Shown here: positions 45,786 to 53,971 of the stretch, piece after piece
Layout: each line of letters opens with the position of its first letter
Position numbering within the stretch: the stretch's first letter is position 1
The notes under the pieces: generated by a model
What the model was told of the DNA's origin: nothing
Seen by the model: only the letters and a program-made list of their open reading frames with translations
The model's database searches: none
Program-made: the position numbers and the translations under genes
DNA from: CAVORB01 sp964395315
Lineage (GTDB): Bacteria > Pseudomonadota > Gammaproteobacteria > Chromatiales > Chromatiaceae
Direction of reading: 5' to 3'
Length of the DNA stretch: 64,000 nucleotides
NCBI GenBank assembly: GCA_964395315.1
Contig: CAYNBI010000007.1
Coordinates: 1 to 64,000 of the forward strand

Positions 45786-47233
45786 GCACCGCGCAATTGC
45801 TGCTGCTGATCTTGCTGCTGCCGTTCGTCGCGGCGGTCGGCGTGGCGGCTGCCGGCCGTGCTCCTAACCTGCGCGAGACGGTGACCGTCCTGTCTGGCGT
45901 GCTGCTGTTCGTGCTGGTCGCCGGACTGGCCGCGACCGTCAGCTGGGATGACGCGCCGCGCCTGGTGCTGGCGGAACCGATCGACGGCTTGGCGCTGGCG
46001 CTGTCCCCGGAGCCCCTGGGTATGCTCTTCGCGCTGGTCGCCAGCTTCCTGTGGCCGGTGACGTCGGTCTATGCGATCGGCTACATGCGCGCCCACCACG
46101 AGGCGAACCAGACGCGCTTCTATGCGGCGTTCGCGGTGTCGATCGGTGCCGCCATGGGCATCGCGCTGGCGGCCAATATGTTCACGCTGTTCGTGTTCTA
46201 TGAGCTGCTGACGGTCGCCACCTATCCGCTGGTGACGCACGCCGGAACCGATGCGGCGCGGCGCGCCGGCCGCGTCTATCTCGGGCTGCTCATGGGCACC
46301 TCGATCCTGTTCCTGCTGCTGGCCATGATCTGGACCTGGGCGCTCACCGGCACGCTCGAGTTCACGCCCGGCGGCGTGTTCGGCGATGAGAACGGCCTCG
46401 TGCTCGGCACATTGCTGGTGCTGTACGTGATCGGGACCGGCAAGGCGGCGCTGATGCCGTTCCACCGCTGGTTGCCCGCCGCGATGGTCGCGCCGACCCC
46501 GGTTTCGGCATTGCTGCACGCCGTGGCGGTGGTCAAGGCCGGCGTGTTCACCATCCTCAAGGTCGCCGTCTACCTGTTCGGCGTCGACACGGTCGCCGAT
46601 CTCGCCGCCGCCGACTGGCTGGCCGCGCTCGCGGCGCTGACCATTCTGATCGGCTCGCTGGTCGCGATGACCAAGGACAATCTCAAGGCGCGACTGGCCT
46701 ATTCGACCATCAGCCAGCTCAGCTACATCGTGCTCGGGGCCATGCTCGGAGTTGCCGCCGGGGTCGTCGGCGGGGGCATGCATATCGTCATGCACGCCTT
46801 CGGCAAGATCACGCTGTTTTTCTGCGCCGGGGCCATCCTGGTCGCGGCCCACAAGACCCGCGTGAGCGAGCTCGACGGACTCGGCCGTACCATGCCGCTG
46901 ACCATGATAGCGTTCCTGATCGGCGCCCTCTCGATCGTCGGCCTGCCACCGTTCGGCGGCACCTGGAGCAAGTGGTGGCTGGTGCAGGGTACCCTGGATA
47001 CGGGGGCGTGGATGCTCACCGCGGTGCTGCTGATCAGCTCGCTTCTGAATATCGCCTACCTGGTGGTCATTCCGGTTCGCGGCTTCTTCGCCGCGCCGGC
47101 GGCGCCCTCCAGCGGTCTGAGCGAGGCTCCGCTGCCGAGCCTGCTGGCGATCGGCATCACGGCGGCCGGCTGTATCGTTCTGTTTCTCTGGCCCGACCCC
47201 CTGTACAGGCTGGTCGGCGAGGTGTTGCGATGA
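45782..47233 (+). CDS. Antiporter subunit MnhD-like, copy 2
   Basis: 483 residues of the same proton_antipo_M family but clearly divergent from copy 1. Essential positions are kept: FVFYELLTVATYPLVTHAG (Glu), GKAALMPFHRWLPAAM (Lys, His), and AYSTISQLSYIVLGAMLG. It overlaps copy 1 and the next small gene by four bases each. It provides a second putative ion channel in the complex. Confidence 0.85.
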   Translation: MSTAQLLLLILLLPFVAAVGVAAAGRAPNLRETVTVLSGVLLFVLVAGLAATVSWDDAPRLVLAEPIDGLALALSPEPLGMLFALVASFLWPVTSVYAIGYMRAHHEANQTRFYAAFAVSIGAAMGIALAANMFTLFVFYELLTVATYPLVTHAGTDAARRAGRVYLGLLMGTSILFLLLAMIWTWALTGTLEFTPGGVFGDENGLVLGTLLVLYVIGTGKAALMPFHRWLPAAMVAPTPVSALLHAVAVVKAGVFTILKVAVYLFGVDTVADLAAADWLAALAALTILIGSLVAMTKDNLKARLAYSTISQLSYIVLGAMLGVAAGVVGGGMHIVMHAFGKITLFFCAGAILVAAHKTRVSELDGLGRTMPLTMIAFLIGALSIVGLPPFGGTWSKWWLVQGTLDTGAWMLTAVLLISSLLNIAYLVVIPVRGFFAAPAAPSSGLSEAPLPSLLAIGITAAGCIVLFLWPDPLYRLVGEVLR

Positions 47234-47526
47234 ACGGCGACGGCAAACGCTACCTGTTCGACAACCCGCGCAACGTTCGGCGCGTGGTGCTCGGGCTCAC
47301 CTGGACCTGCGGGCTGCTGCTCGCCCTGGAGCTGGTCGTGCATCGCCACCTGTCCCATCCCTGGGAGGCATTGTTCGGGTTTTACGCCCTGTACGGCTTC
47401 GTGGCCTGCGTCTTGCTGGTCCTGCTGGCCGCCGAGATGCGCAAGCTGGTCATGCGCGACGACGACTACTACGAGCGCGACGGCACGGGTGAGGACGCGC
47501 GGTCGCGGGGGGACGAGGATGTTTGA
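47230..47526 (+). CDS. Small two-helix membrane protein in the antiporter operon
   Basis: 98 residues starting at ATG 47230 within a four-base overlap with the upstream gene. Two hydrophobic helices (VVLGLTWTCGLLLALELVV and ALYGFVACVLLVLLAAEM) are followed by an acidic tail. I do not recognise the family. The tight overlap on both sides (eight bases into the next gene) indicates it belongs to the antiporter complex or its assembly. Confidence 0.8.
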   Translation: MNGDGKRYLFDNPRNVRRVVLGLTWTCGLLLALELVVHRHLSHPWEALFGFYALYGFVACVLLVLLAAEMRKLVMRDDDYYERDGTGEDARSRGDEDV

Positions 47527-49213
47527 GTGGTGGCCCGCGCTTTGGCTGTTCGCCGGCGCCGCCCTTGCGCCGCTGCTCGGCCGGAGACTGCGGGCCGCGA
47601 TCATGCTGAGCGCGCCCCTGCTCGGCGCCTACGGGTTGTACCAGTTGGCTCCGGGGAGCACGGTCGCCGTCGAGCTGTTCAGCTACGAGCTCACCCCCGT
47701 CCGGGTCGACGATCTGTCGCTGCTGTTCGGTTATTTGTTCCACCTGGCCGCCTTTATCGGCGTCCTGTTCGCCCTGCACGTCAGGGACCGGCTGCAGGAC
47801 GTGGCCGCCCTGGCCTATGCCGGCAGTGCGGTCGGAGCGGTGTTCGCGGGCGATCTGCTCACCCTGTTCGTGTACTGGGAACTGCTGGCCCTCACGTCGG
47901 CGGCGCTGGTGTTCGCACGCCGCAGCGAGCGCGCGCAGGCCTCGGGCATGCGCTATCTCCTCATGCAGGTAGGCTCGGGGGTGCTGTTGCTGGCCGGCGC
48001 CCTGGTCTACGCCTCCGCCACCGGCGGTCTGGGATTCGACTACATAGGTCTCGATGCACCCGGCGGATGGCTCATCTTCCTCGCGTTCGGCATCAAGAGC
48101 GCCTTCCCCTTCCTGCACGGCTGGCTGATCGACGCCTATCCGGAGTCGACCCCGACAGGGACCGTTTTTCTCAGCGCCTTCACGACCAAGGTGGCGATCT
48201 ATGCTCTGGCGCGCGGTTATCCTGGCACCGAGCTGCTGGTCTACATCGGCGCCCTGATGACCTGCTTTCCGATCTTCTACGCCGTGATCGAGAACGACCT
48301 GCGGCGCGTGCTCGCCTACAGCCTGATCAACCAGCTCGGCTTCATGGTGGTCGGTATCGGCATCGGCACCGAGCTGGCCCTGAACGGCGCCGTGGCGCAC
48401 GCGTTCAACGACGTGATCTTCAAGGGTCTGCTGATGATGAGCATGGGCGCGGTGCTGCACGTCACGGGCGAGATGCGCGGCTCCGAGCTGGGCGGCCTGT
48501 ACAAGAAGATGCCGAAAACCACGATCCTGTGCATGGTGGGCGCCGCGTCGATCTCCGCATTCCCGCTGTTCAGCGGCTTCGTCAGCAAGTCGATGGTGGT
48601 CAGCGCCGCCATCGAAGAGGGGTATTCATTCGTCTGGCTGGCACTGTTGTTCGCATCGGCGGGCGTATTCCACCACGCCGGCATCAAGATTCCGTTCTTC
48701 GCCTTCTTCGCCCACGACTCCCGTTTCGTCGCGACCGCGCACGAGCCTCCCCCCAACATGCTGATCGCGATGACGATCGCCGCACTGCTCTGCATCGGTA
48801 TCGGCACCTTCCCGGGGATGCTCTACGCTCTGCTGCCATACAACACGGGTTACTCGCCCTACGATGTCACCCACGTTCTGGCGCAGCTGCAGCTGTTGGC
48901 GTTCTCCGCGCTGGCCTTCACCTGGCTCAAGCTCGCCGGAATCTATCCGCCCGAACTCAAGTCCGTGAACCTCGACAGCGACTGGCTCTACCGGCGGCTG
49001 GTACCGGATTTTCTCCATGCGGCGCTGGCAAAGCTGGCACCGCTCGACCGCGCGCTGCGTCGGCAGGGTCAGATGCTGATCGACTGGGGTCTGCGCGGCC
49101 TGGCCCGCCATCATGGCTCGTACAGCGTTTTGGCCGGGACCTGGCCGACCGGCAGCATGGTGCTGTGGGTCGCGGCGCTGCTCGGCATATCACTGCTGTT
49201 CTACTATCTGTAG
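47519..49213 (+). CDS. Antiporter subunit MnhD/NuoL-like, copy 3 with long C-terminus
   Basis: 564 residues, proton_antipo_M family. TLFVYWELLALTSAALVF carries the Glu, and FGIKSAFPFLHGWLIDAYPE the Lys/Pro helix. Beyond the channel core (after about residue 450) is a long C-terminal region with LDSDWLYRRLVP, an amphipathic stretch and a final helix, VLWVAALLGISLLFYYL. That resembles the lateral helix extension of NuoL or MrpA. ATG 47519 overlaps the small upstream gene by eight bases; a longer in-frame start lacks homology. Last gene of the operon. Confidence 0.85.
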   Translation: MFEWWPALWLFAGAALAPLLGRRLRAAIMLSAPLLGAYGLYQLAPGSTVAVELFSYELTPVRVDDLSLLFGYLFHLAAFIGVLFALHVRDRLQDVAALAYAGSAVGAVFAGDLLTLFVYWELLALTSAALVFARRSERAQASGMRYLLMQVGSGVLLLAGALVYASATGGLGFDYIGLDAPGGWLIFLAFGIKSAFPFLHGWLIDAYPESTPTGTVFLSAFTTKVAIYALARGYPGTELLVYIGALMTCFPIFYAVIENDLRRVLAYSLINQLGFMVVGIGIGTELALNGAVAHAFNDVIFKGLLMMSMGAVLHVTGEMRGSELGGLYKKMPKTTILCMVGAASISAFPLFSGFVSKSMVVSAAIEEGYSFVWLALLFASAGVFHHAGIKIPFFAFFAHDSRFVATAHEPPPNMLIAMTIAALLCIGIGTFPGMLYALLPYNTGYSPYDVTHVLAQLQLLAFSALAFTWLKLAGIYPPELKSVNLDSDWLYRRLVPDFLHAALAKLAPLDRALRRQGQMLIDWGLRGLARHHGSYSVLAGTWPTGSMVLWVAALLGISLLFYYL

Positions 49214-49547
49214 CCAGGCGCCTTAGGAATAGGAACCGGTTACGACCGTCGCCCGTTGCGGCGAAAAGGGCGAACTACGGCGAAGTCCAGACCTGAACGC
49301 GTCATCCAGGATCCAGCCCCGATGGTCCTGTCGACCGGCAGCGACCAGATATCTGACGAATCTTGGGCATGGCTCCTGCGAACTTCGGGATTGACCCTGT
49401 CGGAGGGCATGTCCGCCTTCGTCGGACACCTGAAGCGGACGCCGGCCACCGCGTTGAGCTACGCGGCCAGCATCGCGGTGCACATGATCGTCAACCAATC
49501 CATGTTCTGAGGGGGCAGGCGGCCGAGCCAGCCTGTTCGCACCCCGT
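49214..49547. other. Gap after antiporter operon with a possible small ORF
   Basis: 334 bases between the last antiporter gene and the dnaQ stop. An 84-codon plus-strand frame (49256-49510) has a Ser/Arg-rich start, but its last ~40 residues (FVGHLKRTPATALSYAAS, IAVHMIVNQSMF) look like a final transmembrane helix of a transporter. It could be a truncated gene end, a small membrane protein starting at the internal ATG 49322, or chance. No terminator hairpin is obvious. Confidence 0.35.
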
Positions 49548-50270
49548 TTAAGGCTCGGTGGTCGCCAGCCACAAGCACCCGCCACCGCTCGCCTTGTCGA
49601 TGGCGGCGAGGCGCGATTGGTGGGCGGCTAGCTCATCCGCCGTTGCCCGCACCACCCGCAGCGCGACGGGGCTCTCCCGCGAGAGGCGTCTGACCGGCTC
49701 GCGTGGCTGATCGCGACCGGTTTGGCCCTGGGTGCCGAGAAACAGGCTTACCTGCCCTCCCGTCATCGCGAGATAGACGTCAGCGAGAATCTCCGCGTCC
49801 AACAAGGCGCCGTGCAGATTCCGCTGGGAGTTGTCCACGTCGTAGCGCTTGCACAGGGCGTCGAGACTGTTGCGCTGGCCGGGGTGCAGCGCCCGCGCCA
49901 TGGCCAAGGTATCCGTCACCGTGCACAGGTCTGTGACGCGACACCCGTCGGCTCGCCACAAGCCGAGCTCGTGGTCGAGGAACCCGAGGTCAAACGGGGC
50001 GTTGTGGATGATCAGCTCGGCGCCCCGGATATAGCCCAGAAAGTCCTCCGCGACGTCCGCGAAGCGTGGCTTGTCACGCAAGAACCCGTCGGTGATGCCG
50101 TGGACCTGCACCGCGCCAGGATCGATCTCCCGATCCGGCTGCAGATACTGATGGAAGTTCTTGCGGGTTAGCCGGCGATCGACGAGCTCGACGCAGCCGA
50201 TTTCGATAATGCGGTGCCCCTCGGAAGGCTCCAGACCCGTGGTCTCCGTATCCAGTACGATCTGTCTCAC
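49548..50270 (-). CDS. dnaQ: DNA polymerase III epsilon subunit (proofreading exonuclease)
   Basis: 240-residue 3'-5' exonuclease. Exo I is VLDTETTGLEP (Asp, Glu), Exo II is IHNAPFDLGFLDHE, and Exo III is NLHGALLDAEILADVY. The C-terminal ~50 residues are the alpha-subunit-binding tail, poorly conserved. It lies downstream of rnhA on the same strand with a 10-base gap; the rnhA-dnaQ pair is conserved, although in Escherichia coli the two are divergent. Confidence 0.95.
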   Translation of the reverse strand: MRQIVLDTETTGLEPSEGHRIIEIGCVELVDRRLTRKNFHQYLQPDREIDPGAVQVHGITDGFLRDKPRFADVAEDFLGYIRGAELIIHNAPFDLGFLDHELGLWRADGCRVTDLCTVTDTLAMARALHPGQRNSLDALCKRYDVDNSQRNLHGALLDAEILADVYLAMTGGQVSLFLGTQGQTGRDQPREPVRRLSRESPVALRVVRATADELAAHQSRLAAIDKASGGGCLWLATTEP

Positions 50271-50280
50271 GGACGGTTCC

Positions 50281-50712
50281 TCAACCTGGTATTCCCCGGT
50301 TGGCCAGTTGGTCGGCGCGCTCGTTCTCCGGGTGACCGCTGTGTCCGCGCACCCAGTGCCAATCCACCCGATGCTCGCCCAGGGCCCGGTCGAGCCGCTC
50401 CCAGAGCTCCCGGTTCTTAACCGGTTTGCGCTCCGCCGTGCGCCAGCCGTTGCGGCGCCAGCGCGCCATCCATTCCGTGACGCCCCGTTTCACGTACTGT
50501 GAATCCGTGGTCAGCCGCACCCGGCTCGGCCGCTTGAGGGTCTCGAGGGCCGCGATAACGGCCATCAGTTCCATGCGATTGTTCGTCGTCTGGGGCTCGC
50601 CGCCGCAAAGCTCCTTCTCGTGCTCCCCGTAACGCAACAGCGCGCCCCAGCCCCCGGGACCGGGGTTGCCCTTGCAGGCGCCGTCGGTAAAGATCTCGAC
50701 CGCATCAGGCAC
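50281..50712 (-). CDS. rnhA: Ribonuclease HI
   Basis: 143-residue RNase H cleaving RNA in RNA-DNA hybrids. Catalytic acidic residues are in EIFTDGACKGNPGPGG, NNRMELMAVI and TTDSQYVKRG, with the C-terminal HWVRGHSGHPENERAD. GTG 50712 is the start from homology; a longer frame upstream is unconserved. It overlaps the methyltransferase gene end by eight bases. Confidence 0.95.
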   Translation of the reverse strand: MPDAVEIFTDGACKGNPGPGGWGALLRYGEHEKELCGGEPQTTNNRMELMAVIAALETLKRPSRVRLTTDSQYVKRGVTEWMARWRRNGWRTAERKPVKNRELWERLDRALGEHRVDWHWVRGHSGHPENERADQLANRGIPG

Positions 50713-51469
50713 CGCTCGTCCCCCGCGCTGTCGGCTCGACCGCACCGCCCGGGAGCACCGCACGACGGGGCTTCCACTGAGGCTTTAACGGCGTCAAGGT
50801 CGACACGCGCTTGACGGCGCGAATGGCATAGACCCCCCCGAGCAGAGGCCAGAATCGCTTCCCGGCCGAGTCGAGCAGAGACCGCTCCTCCAACAGCGCG
50901 CGCCGCCAGGGCGGGCGAAACATCATCATCTCCTGCATCTCGACGTCGAAGCCGAGAAGAGAAAGCCAATCGCAGACCCGGTAAGGACTCAGGAACGACC
51001 CGCACCAGGGGACACGCCCCCGAACAGGGGGCACCAAGCGCCGAAGCCCCCACAGGCTGAGGGAGTTGAAGCCCATCACCACCACCCGCCCCTCGGGGAT
51101 CAGTACCCGCTCGGCCTCCCGCAAGACCTGCCGGGCGTCGGCGGCGAAATCCAGTGTATGCGGTAGGAACACGGCGTCCACGCTGTCGGAGGAGACGGGC
51201 ATCCGATCCGGCTCGCACACCACCTGAGAACCCAGGGTCAGCGCTTGCTCTGCGACCGGCAACAGAATGCGATACCGGATTCGGCTGCTGCTCAGGGCCT
51301 CACTGAATCCGCTGCCCATGCCTACCTGGAGCAGGTAGTACCCAAAGGTGTCTCGCAGCATGCGCTCCAGGCAGGATTCCTCCAACCCCGCCAATTCGAT
51401 CCCGAGGGGCGATCGGTACCATTCCTCCAAGCGCAACAGGGGCTGGGAGTCCATTGCGCAGCGGCTCAT
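50705..51469 (-). CDS. SAM-dependent methyltransferase, YafS-like
   Basis: About 254 residues, class I methyltransferase fold. LLQVGMGSGF is the SAM motif I, SSDSVDAVFLPHTLDF motif post-II, and EGRVVVMGFNSLSLWG follows. The gene sits directly ahead of rnhA, as yafS does in Escherichia coli; the substrate is unknown. ATG 51469 is used; a TTG upstream is less likely. The C-terminus is basic and Pro/Arg-rich. Confidence 0.8.
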   Translation of the reverse strand: MSRCAMDSQPLLRLEEWYRSPLGIELAGLEESCLERMLRDTFGYYLLQVGMGSGFSEALSSSRIRYRILLPVAEQALTLGSQVVCEPDRMPVSSDSVDAVFLPHTLDFAADARQVLREAERVLIPEGRVVVMGFNSLSLWGLRRLVPPVRGRVPWCGSFLSPYRVCDWLSLLGFDVEMQEMMMFRPPWRRALLEERSLLDSAGKRFWPLLGGVYAIRAVKRVSTLTPLKPQWKPRRAVLPGGAVEPTARGTSGA

Positions 51470-51584
51470 GCTATGCAACCGGTAGCCGCATCATCGCGAA
51501 CCCCGCCAATCGCCGCCGACATCCGAGGATCAACACGGCTCCGAAGTCGCCGACTCTCGGGGTGGCAAGCGCCGAGCGCGTCGT

Positions 51585-52163
51585 TCAAGGCAGAATCTCG
51601 ATTGGCGTTCCATCGGAGGTATAGGTCCAGATCTCATCGATCGCGAAATCCGAAACGGCGATACATCCCTGCGTCCAGTCCTCCCCGCTGATGATCTCCT
51701 GGAGCTCCCGGTAGCGGTTGGGCCTGGGCTGACCGTGAATCATGATCATCCCGCCGGGATCCAGGCCCTTTCCGCGCGCCCGCAGCTGATCGCTGGCGTT
51801 GGGATAGGAGATGTGGAGCGACTTGCGGAACTTGCTCTTGGGGTTTCTCCAGTCGAGGTAGTAACGCCCTTCCGGCGTCCGCCCGTCGCCCTGACGCTCC
51901 TTGTGCCCCTCGGGGCTGGTGCCCAGCGAGATCTTGTAGCTGCGGAAGGGTTTGTCCCCTTGCACCAGGTAGAGCCGCCGCTCCGCCTTCTTCACCACGA
52001 CCTTGTCGGCGAAGAGACGGTCGTATGCCTTCCGTTCGGCCGGAGTCACCTCCCGCGCGTCTTTCCTGGTCAGGATGTCCGGCATAAAGGACATCGCCGG
52101 CAGCGGCGGGCTCGCAGCCAGCGTGACAAGCAAGGGAACGAGCAGGAAGAGCGGGCGCGACAT
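51585..52163 (-). CDS. Exported L,D-transpeptidase (YkuD family)
   Basis: 192 residues with a signal peptide (PLFLLVPLLVTLAASPPLPA). The catalytic YkuD motif is MIHGQPRPN and, 18 residues on, WTQGCIAVSD with the active cysteine. Family members form 3-3 cross-links or attach lipoproteins to peptidoglycan; the short form here resembles ErfK-like proteins without a LysM domain. 251 bases upstream are gene-free up to the DUF2237 stop codon. Confidence 0.88.
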   Translation of the reverse strand: MSRPLFLLVPLLVTLAASPPLPAMSFMPDILTRKDAREVTPAERKAYDRLFADKVVVKKAERRLYLVQGDKPFRSYKISLGTSPEGHKERQGDGRTPEGRYYLDWRNPKSKFRKSLHISYPNASDQLRARGKGLDPGGMIMIHGQPRPNRYRELQEIISGEDWTQGCIAVSDFAIDEIWTYTSDGTPIEILP

Positions 52164-52415
52164 GGCAGTCAGGATTCGGGCTTCGAGGAACGCCCGTCAT
52201 TCTAATGGAGAGGCGGTTGGCAAAACCAGTTGCCAGCCGCCCCGTGCACCAGGATTCTTCCCCTGCGCCCAGGGGATGCTCAGGTGAGGGCCGATGCGAC
52301 TTACAGCTTCGCCGCTCTGGGTGGTTGCCGCCCCACGCTGGGCGCCATGGGCCAAGCGCTCACCCCGCCAAGCCACTCTTTCGCGCGCGCCGCCAGTGGC
52401 GCAGACTGCGGCAAG

Positions 52416-52787
52416 CTACGATAGATCGATTGCGTGGGCTTTCAGCGACGCCATATCAACCACCTCGAGGGCACGGGCGTGGGTCGCCCGCAACGCCACG
52501 CGAGGTGCGCATCCGGCGTCAAGGGCCTCCTTCCAGCGCGCCGCGCACAAACACCAGCGGTCGCCGGGCTTGAGGCCCGCGAAGCCGAGATGCGGCGCCG
52601 GCGTAGTCAGGTCGTTGCCGCGTGACCGGCTGAACTCCAGGAACTCTGCCGTCACCACGGCGCAAACGGTATGGGAACCGATGTCCTCCGGACCCGTCTC
52701 GCAAGCTCCGCTACGGGTGAAGCCGGTCATCGGGTCCGTGGAGCACAGCTCCAGGGCCTCCCCGAGCACGTTATTCGCGTCACTCAT
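52416..52787 (-). CDS. DUF2237 family protein
   Basis: 123 residues matching the conserved family pattern: NVLGEALELCSTDPMTGF at the start, GPEDIGSHTVCAVV, FLEFSRSRGNDLTTPAP and GLKPGDRWCLCAARW. Cysteines and charged residues are conserved, suggesting a small soluble protein, but the biochemical function is unknown. It is the gene after the phcQ-like regulator on the same strand (49-base gap), so it may be cotranscribed with the signalling operon. Confidence 0.88.
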   Translation of the reverse strand: MSDANNVLGEALELCSTDPMTGFTRSGACETGPEDIGSHTVCAVVTAEFLEFSRSRGNDLTTPAPHLGFAGLKPGDRWCLCAARWKEALDAGCAPRVALRATHARALEVVDMASLKAHAIDLS

Positions 52788-52836
52788 TCCGCCTTTCCCA
52801 ACTCATCCGCAAGGTTTCTCGATATCGGCCCACGTC

Positions 52837-53949
52837 CTAGACGGTCAGCATGGAGAACTGATCCTCCACCCAGTGCGCATCCGGCTCAGCCAGAACTACG
52901 CTTTGGGGCTCGGCCGGCAGGGTGAGCTCGTACTGCAGCACATCCTCCGCCGTCGACATCCGCAGGACACCGCCATGATGCCAGGCAATCAGGTAGGCGG
53001 CGAGCAAGTCCGGCTGCTCGCCGCCAGCGGCAGGGTCATCGGATGAGGGTTGCGCCCCGGCGACGGACGTGGCCGGAGAAACCGTTATTTCGGCGTCGCC
53101 CTCGTCGTTGGTGGAAAGACGAGCCGTACCTGACTCACCCGCGAGCCGGGCCAGGGTTGCGAACAGGCTCGCCAACAGGTCGCGCCGCCCCGCCACCTCG
53201 ACGGAATCCCCCTGCACCGCAAGCCCCGCCTCTGCCGCCAGCCTCCCCAGCTGCACCCGATCCGGGAACCCCGGCTCCACCGCCTGATCGATGGCACGCA
53301 GGCCGCGATGCGCCTTCATCAGCCTCAGGGTCGCGGTGACCTCCTGTCCCCATAGCTCCAGGTCCGCGGGATCCATGTCGCGGTCCGGGGAGTTGGTCAG
53401 GTCGTCACGCAGCCAGGCCGCGACCGCGTGGGGCGCGTACCGCAGGTGCTCAAGCCCGGCCGCTATTCCCAGCAATCCCCGTAATCGATCGCTCTGATCC
53501 ATGCGCTGACGCACGCTGAACTTCTCCGCCATCAGGACATCACGCTCCTGGCGCAAGAAAAAGAAGTCCATGGCGTGGCGCAGTTCCACCCGCAGTCCCT
53601 GAATGTCCCAGGGCTTGGTCACATAACGGAGGATCTCGCCCCGATTCACGGCCGTGATCGCATCGTCCAGGTCGGAGTAGGCCGTGGTCAGGATACGCAC
53701 GATCGCCGGCCAGTGCTCTCTGACTTGCTTGAGCAGGTCCACGCCCTGCTGGCCTGGCATGCGCTGATCCGTGATCAGCACCCCGATCTCATCCCCCTCC
53801 CGCTCGAGGACCTGAAGCGCCTCTCCCACGCTGCCGGCGGTGAGCACGCGAAAGTCGTTGCCGTAGGCCATGCGAAAGTACTTTCTCGCCTTGTCCTCGT
53901 CGTCCACGAATAAGACGGCATAGGATGTCTCAGTCTGACCACGCGTCAT
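52837..53949 (-). CDS. PhcQ-like response regulator with degenerate C-terminal domain
   Basis: 370 residues. The N-terminal receiver (1-125) has LFVDDEDK, phospho-acceptor Asp61 in VLITDQRMPG, TTAYSDLDDA and the Lys in YVTKPW. The remaining ~245 residues lack a DNA-binding or output enzyme motif. They resemble a worn histidine-kinase core with no H-box histidine and no recognisable N or G boxes (WHHGGVLRMSTAEDV, YELTLPAEP at the end). In Ralstonia, PhcQ is the last gene of phcBSRQ and is a receiver protein acting in signal relay. The order here is the same. Only 22 bases separate it from the phcR-like gene. Confidence 0.75.
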   Translation of the reverse strand: MTRGQTETSYAVLFVDDEDKARKYFRMAYGNDFRVLTAGSVGEALQVLEREGDEIGVLITDQRMPGQQGVDLLKQVREHWPAIVRILTTAYSDLDDAITAVNRGEILRYVTKPWDIQGLRVELRHAMDFFFLRQERDVLMAEKFSVRQRMDQSDRLRGLLGIAAGLEHLRYAPHAVAAWLRDDLTNSPDRDMDPADLELWGQEVTATLRLMKAHRGLRAIDQAVEPGFPDRVQLGRLAAEAGLAVQGDSVEVAGRRDLLASLFATLARLAGESGTARLSTNDEGDAEITVSPATSVAGAQPSSDDPAAGGEQPDLLAAYLIAWHHGGVLRMSTAEDVLQYELTLPAEPQSVVLAEPDAHWVEDQFSMLTV

Positions 53950-53971
53950 GTTTGTCGTCTCCGGCCCGTCT

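Noticed and set aside
45707..46852. A 381-codon minus-strand frame across two antiporter genes
   Set aside because: His/Gln/Asp-rich antisense composition typical of reversed membrane-protein codons; no motifs.
47527..49296. A 589-codon frame overlapping the third antiporter channel gene in another frame
   Set aside because: Arg/His/Pro-rich with no hydrophobic pattern; the alternative frame gives a clear membrane antiporter subunit.
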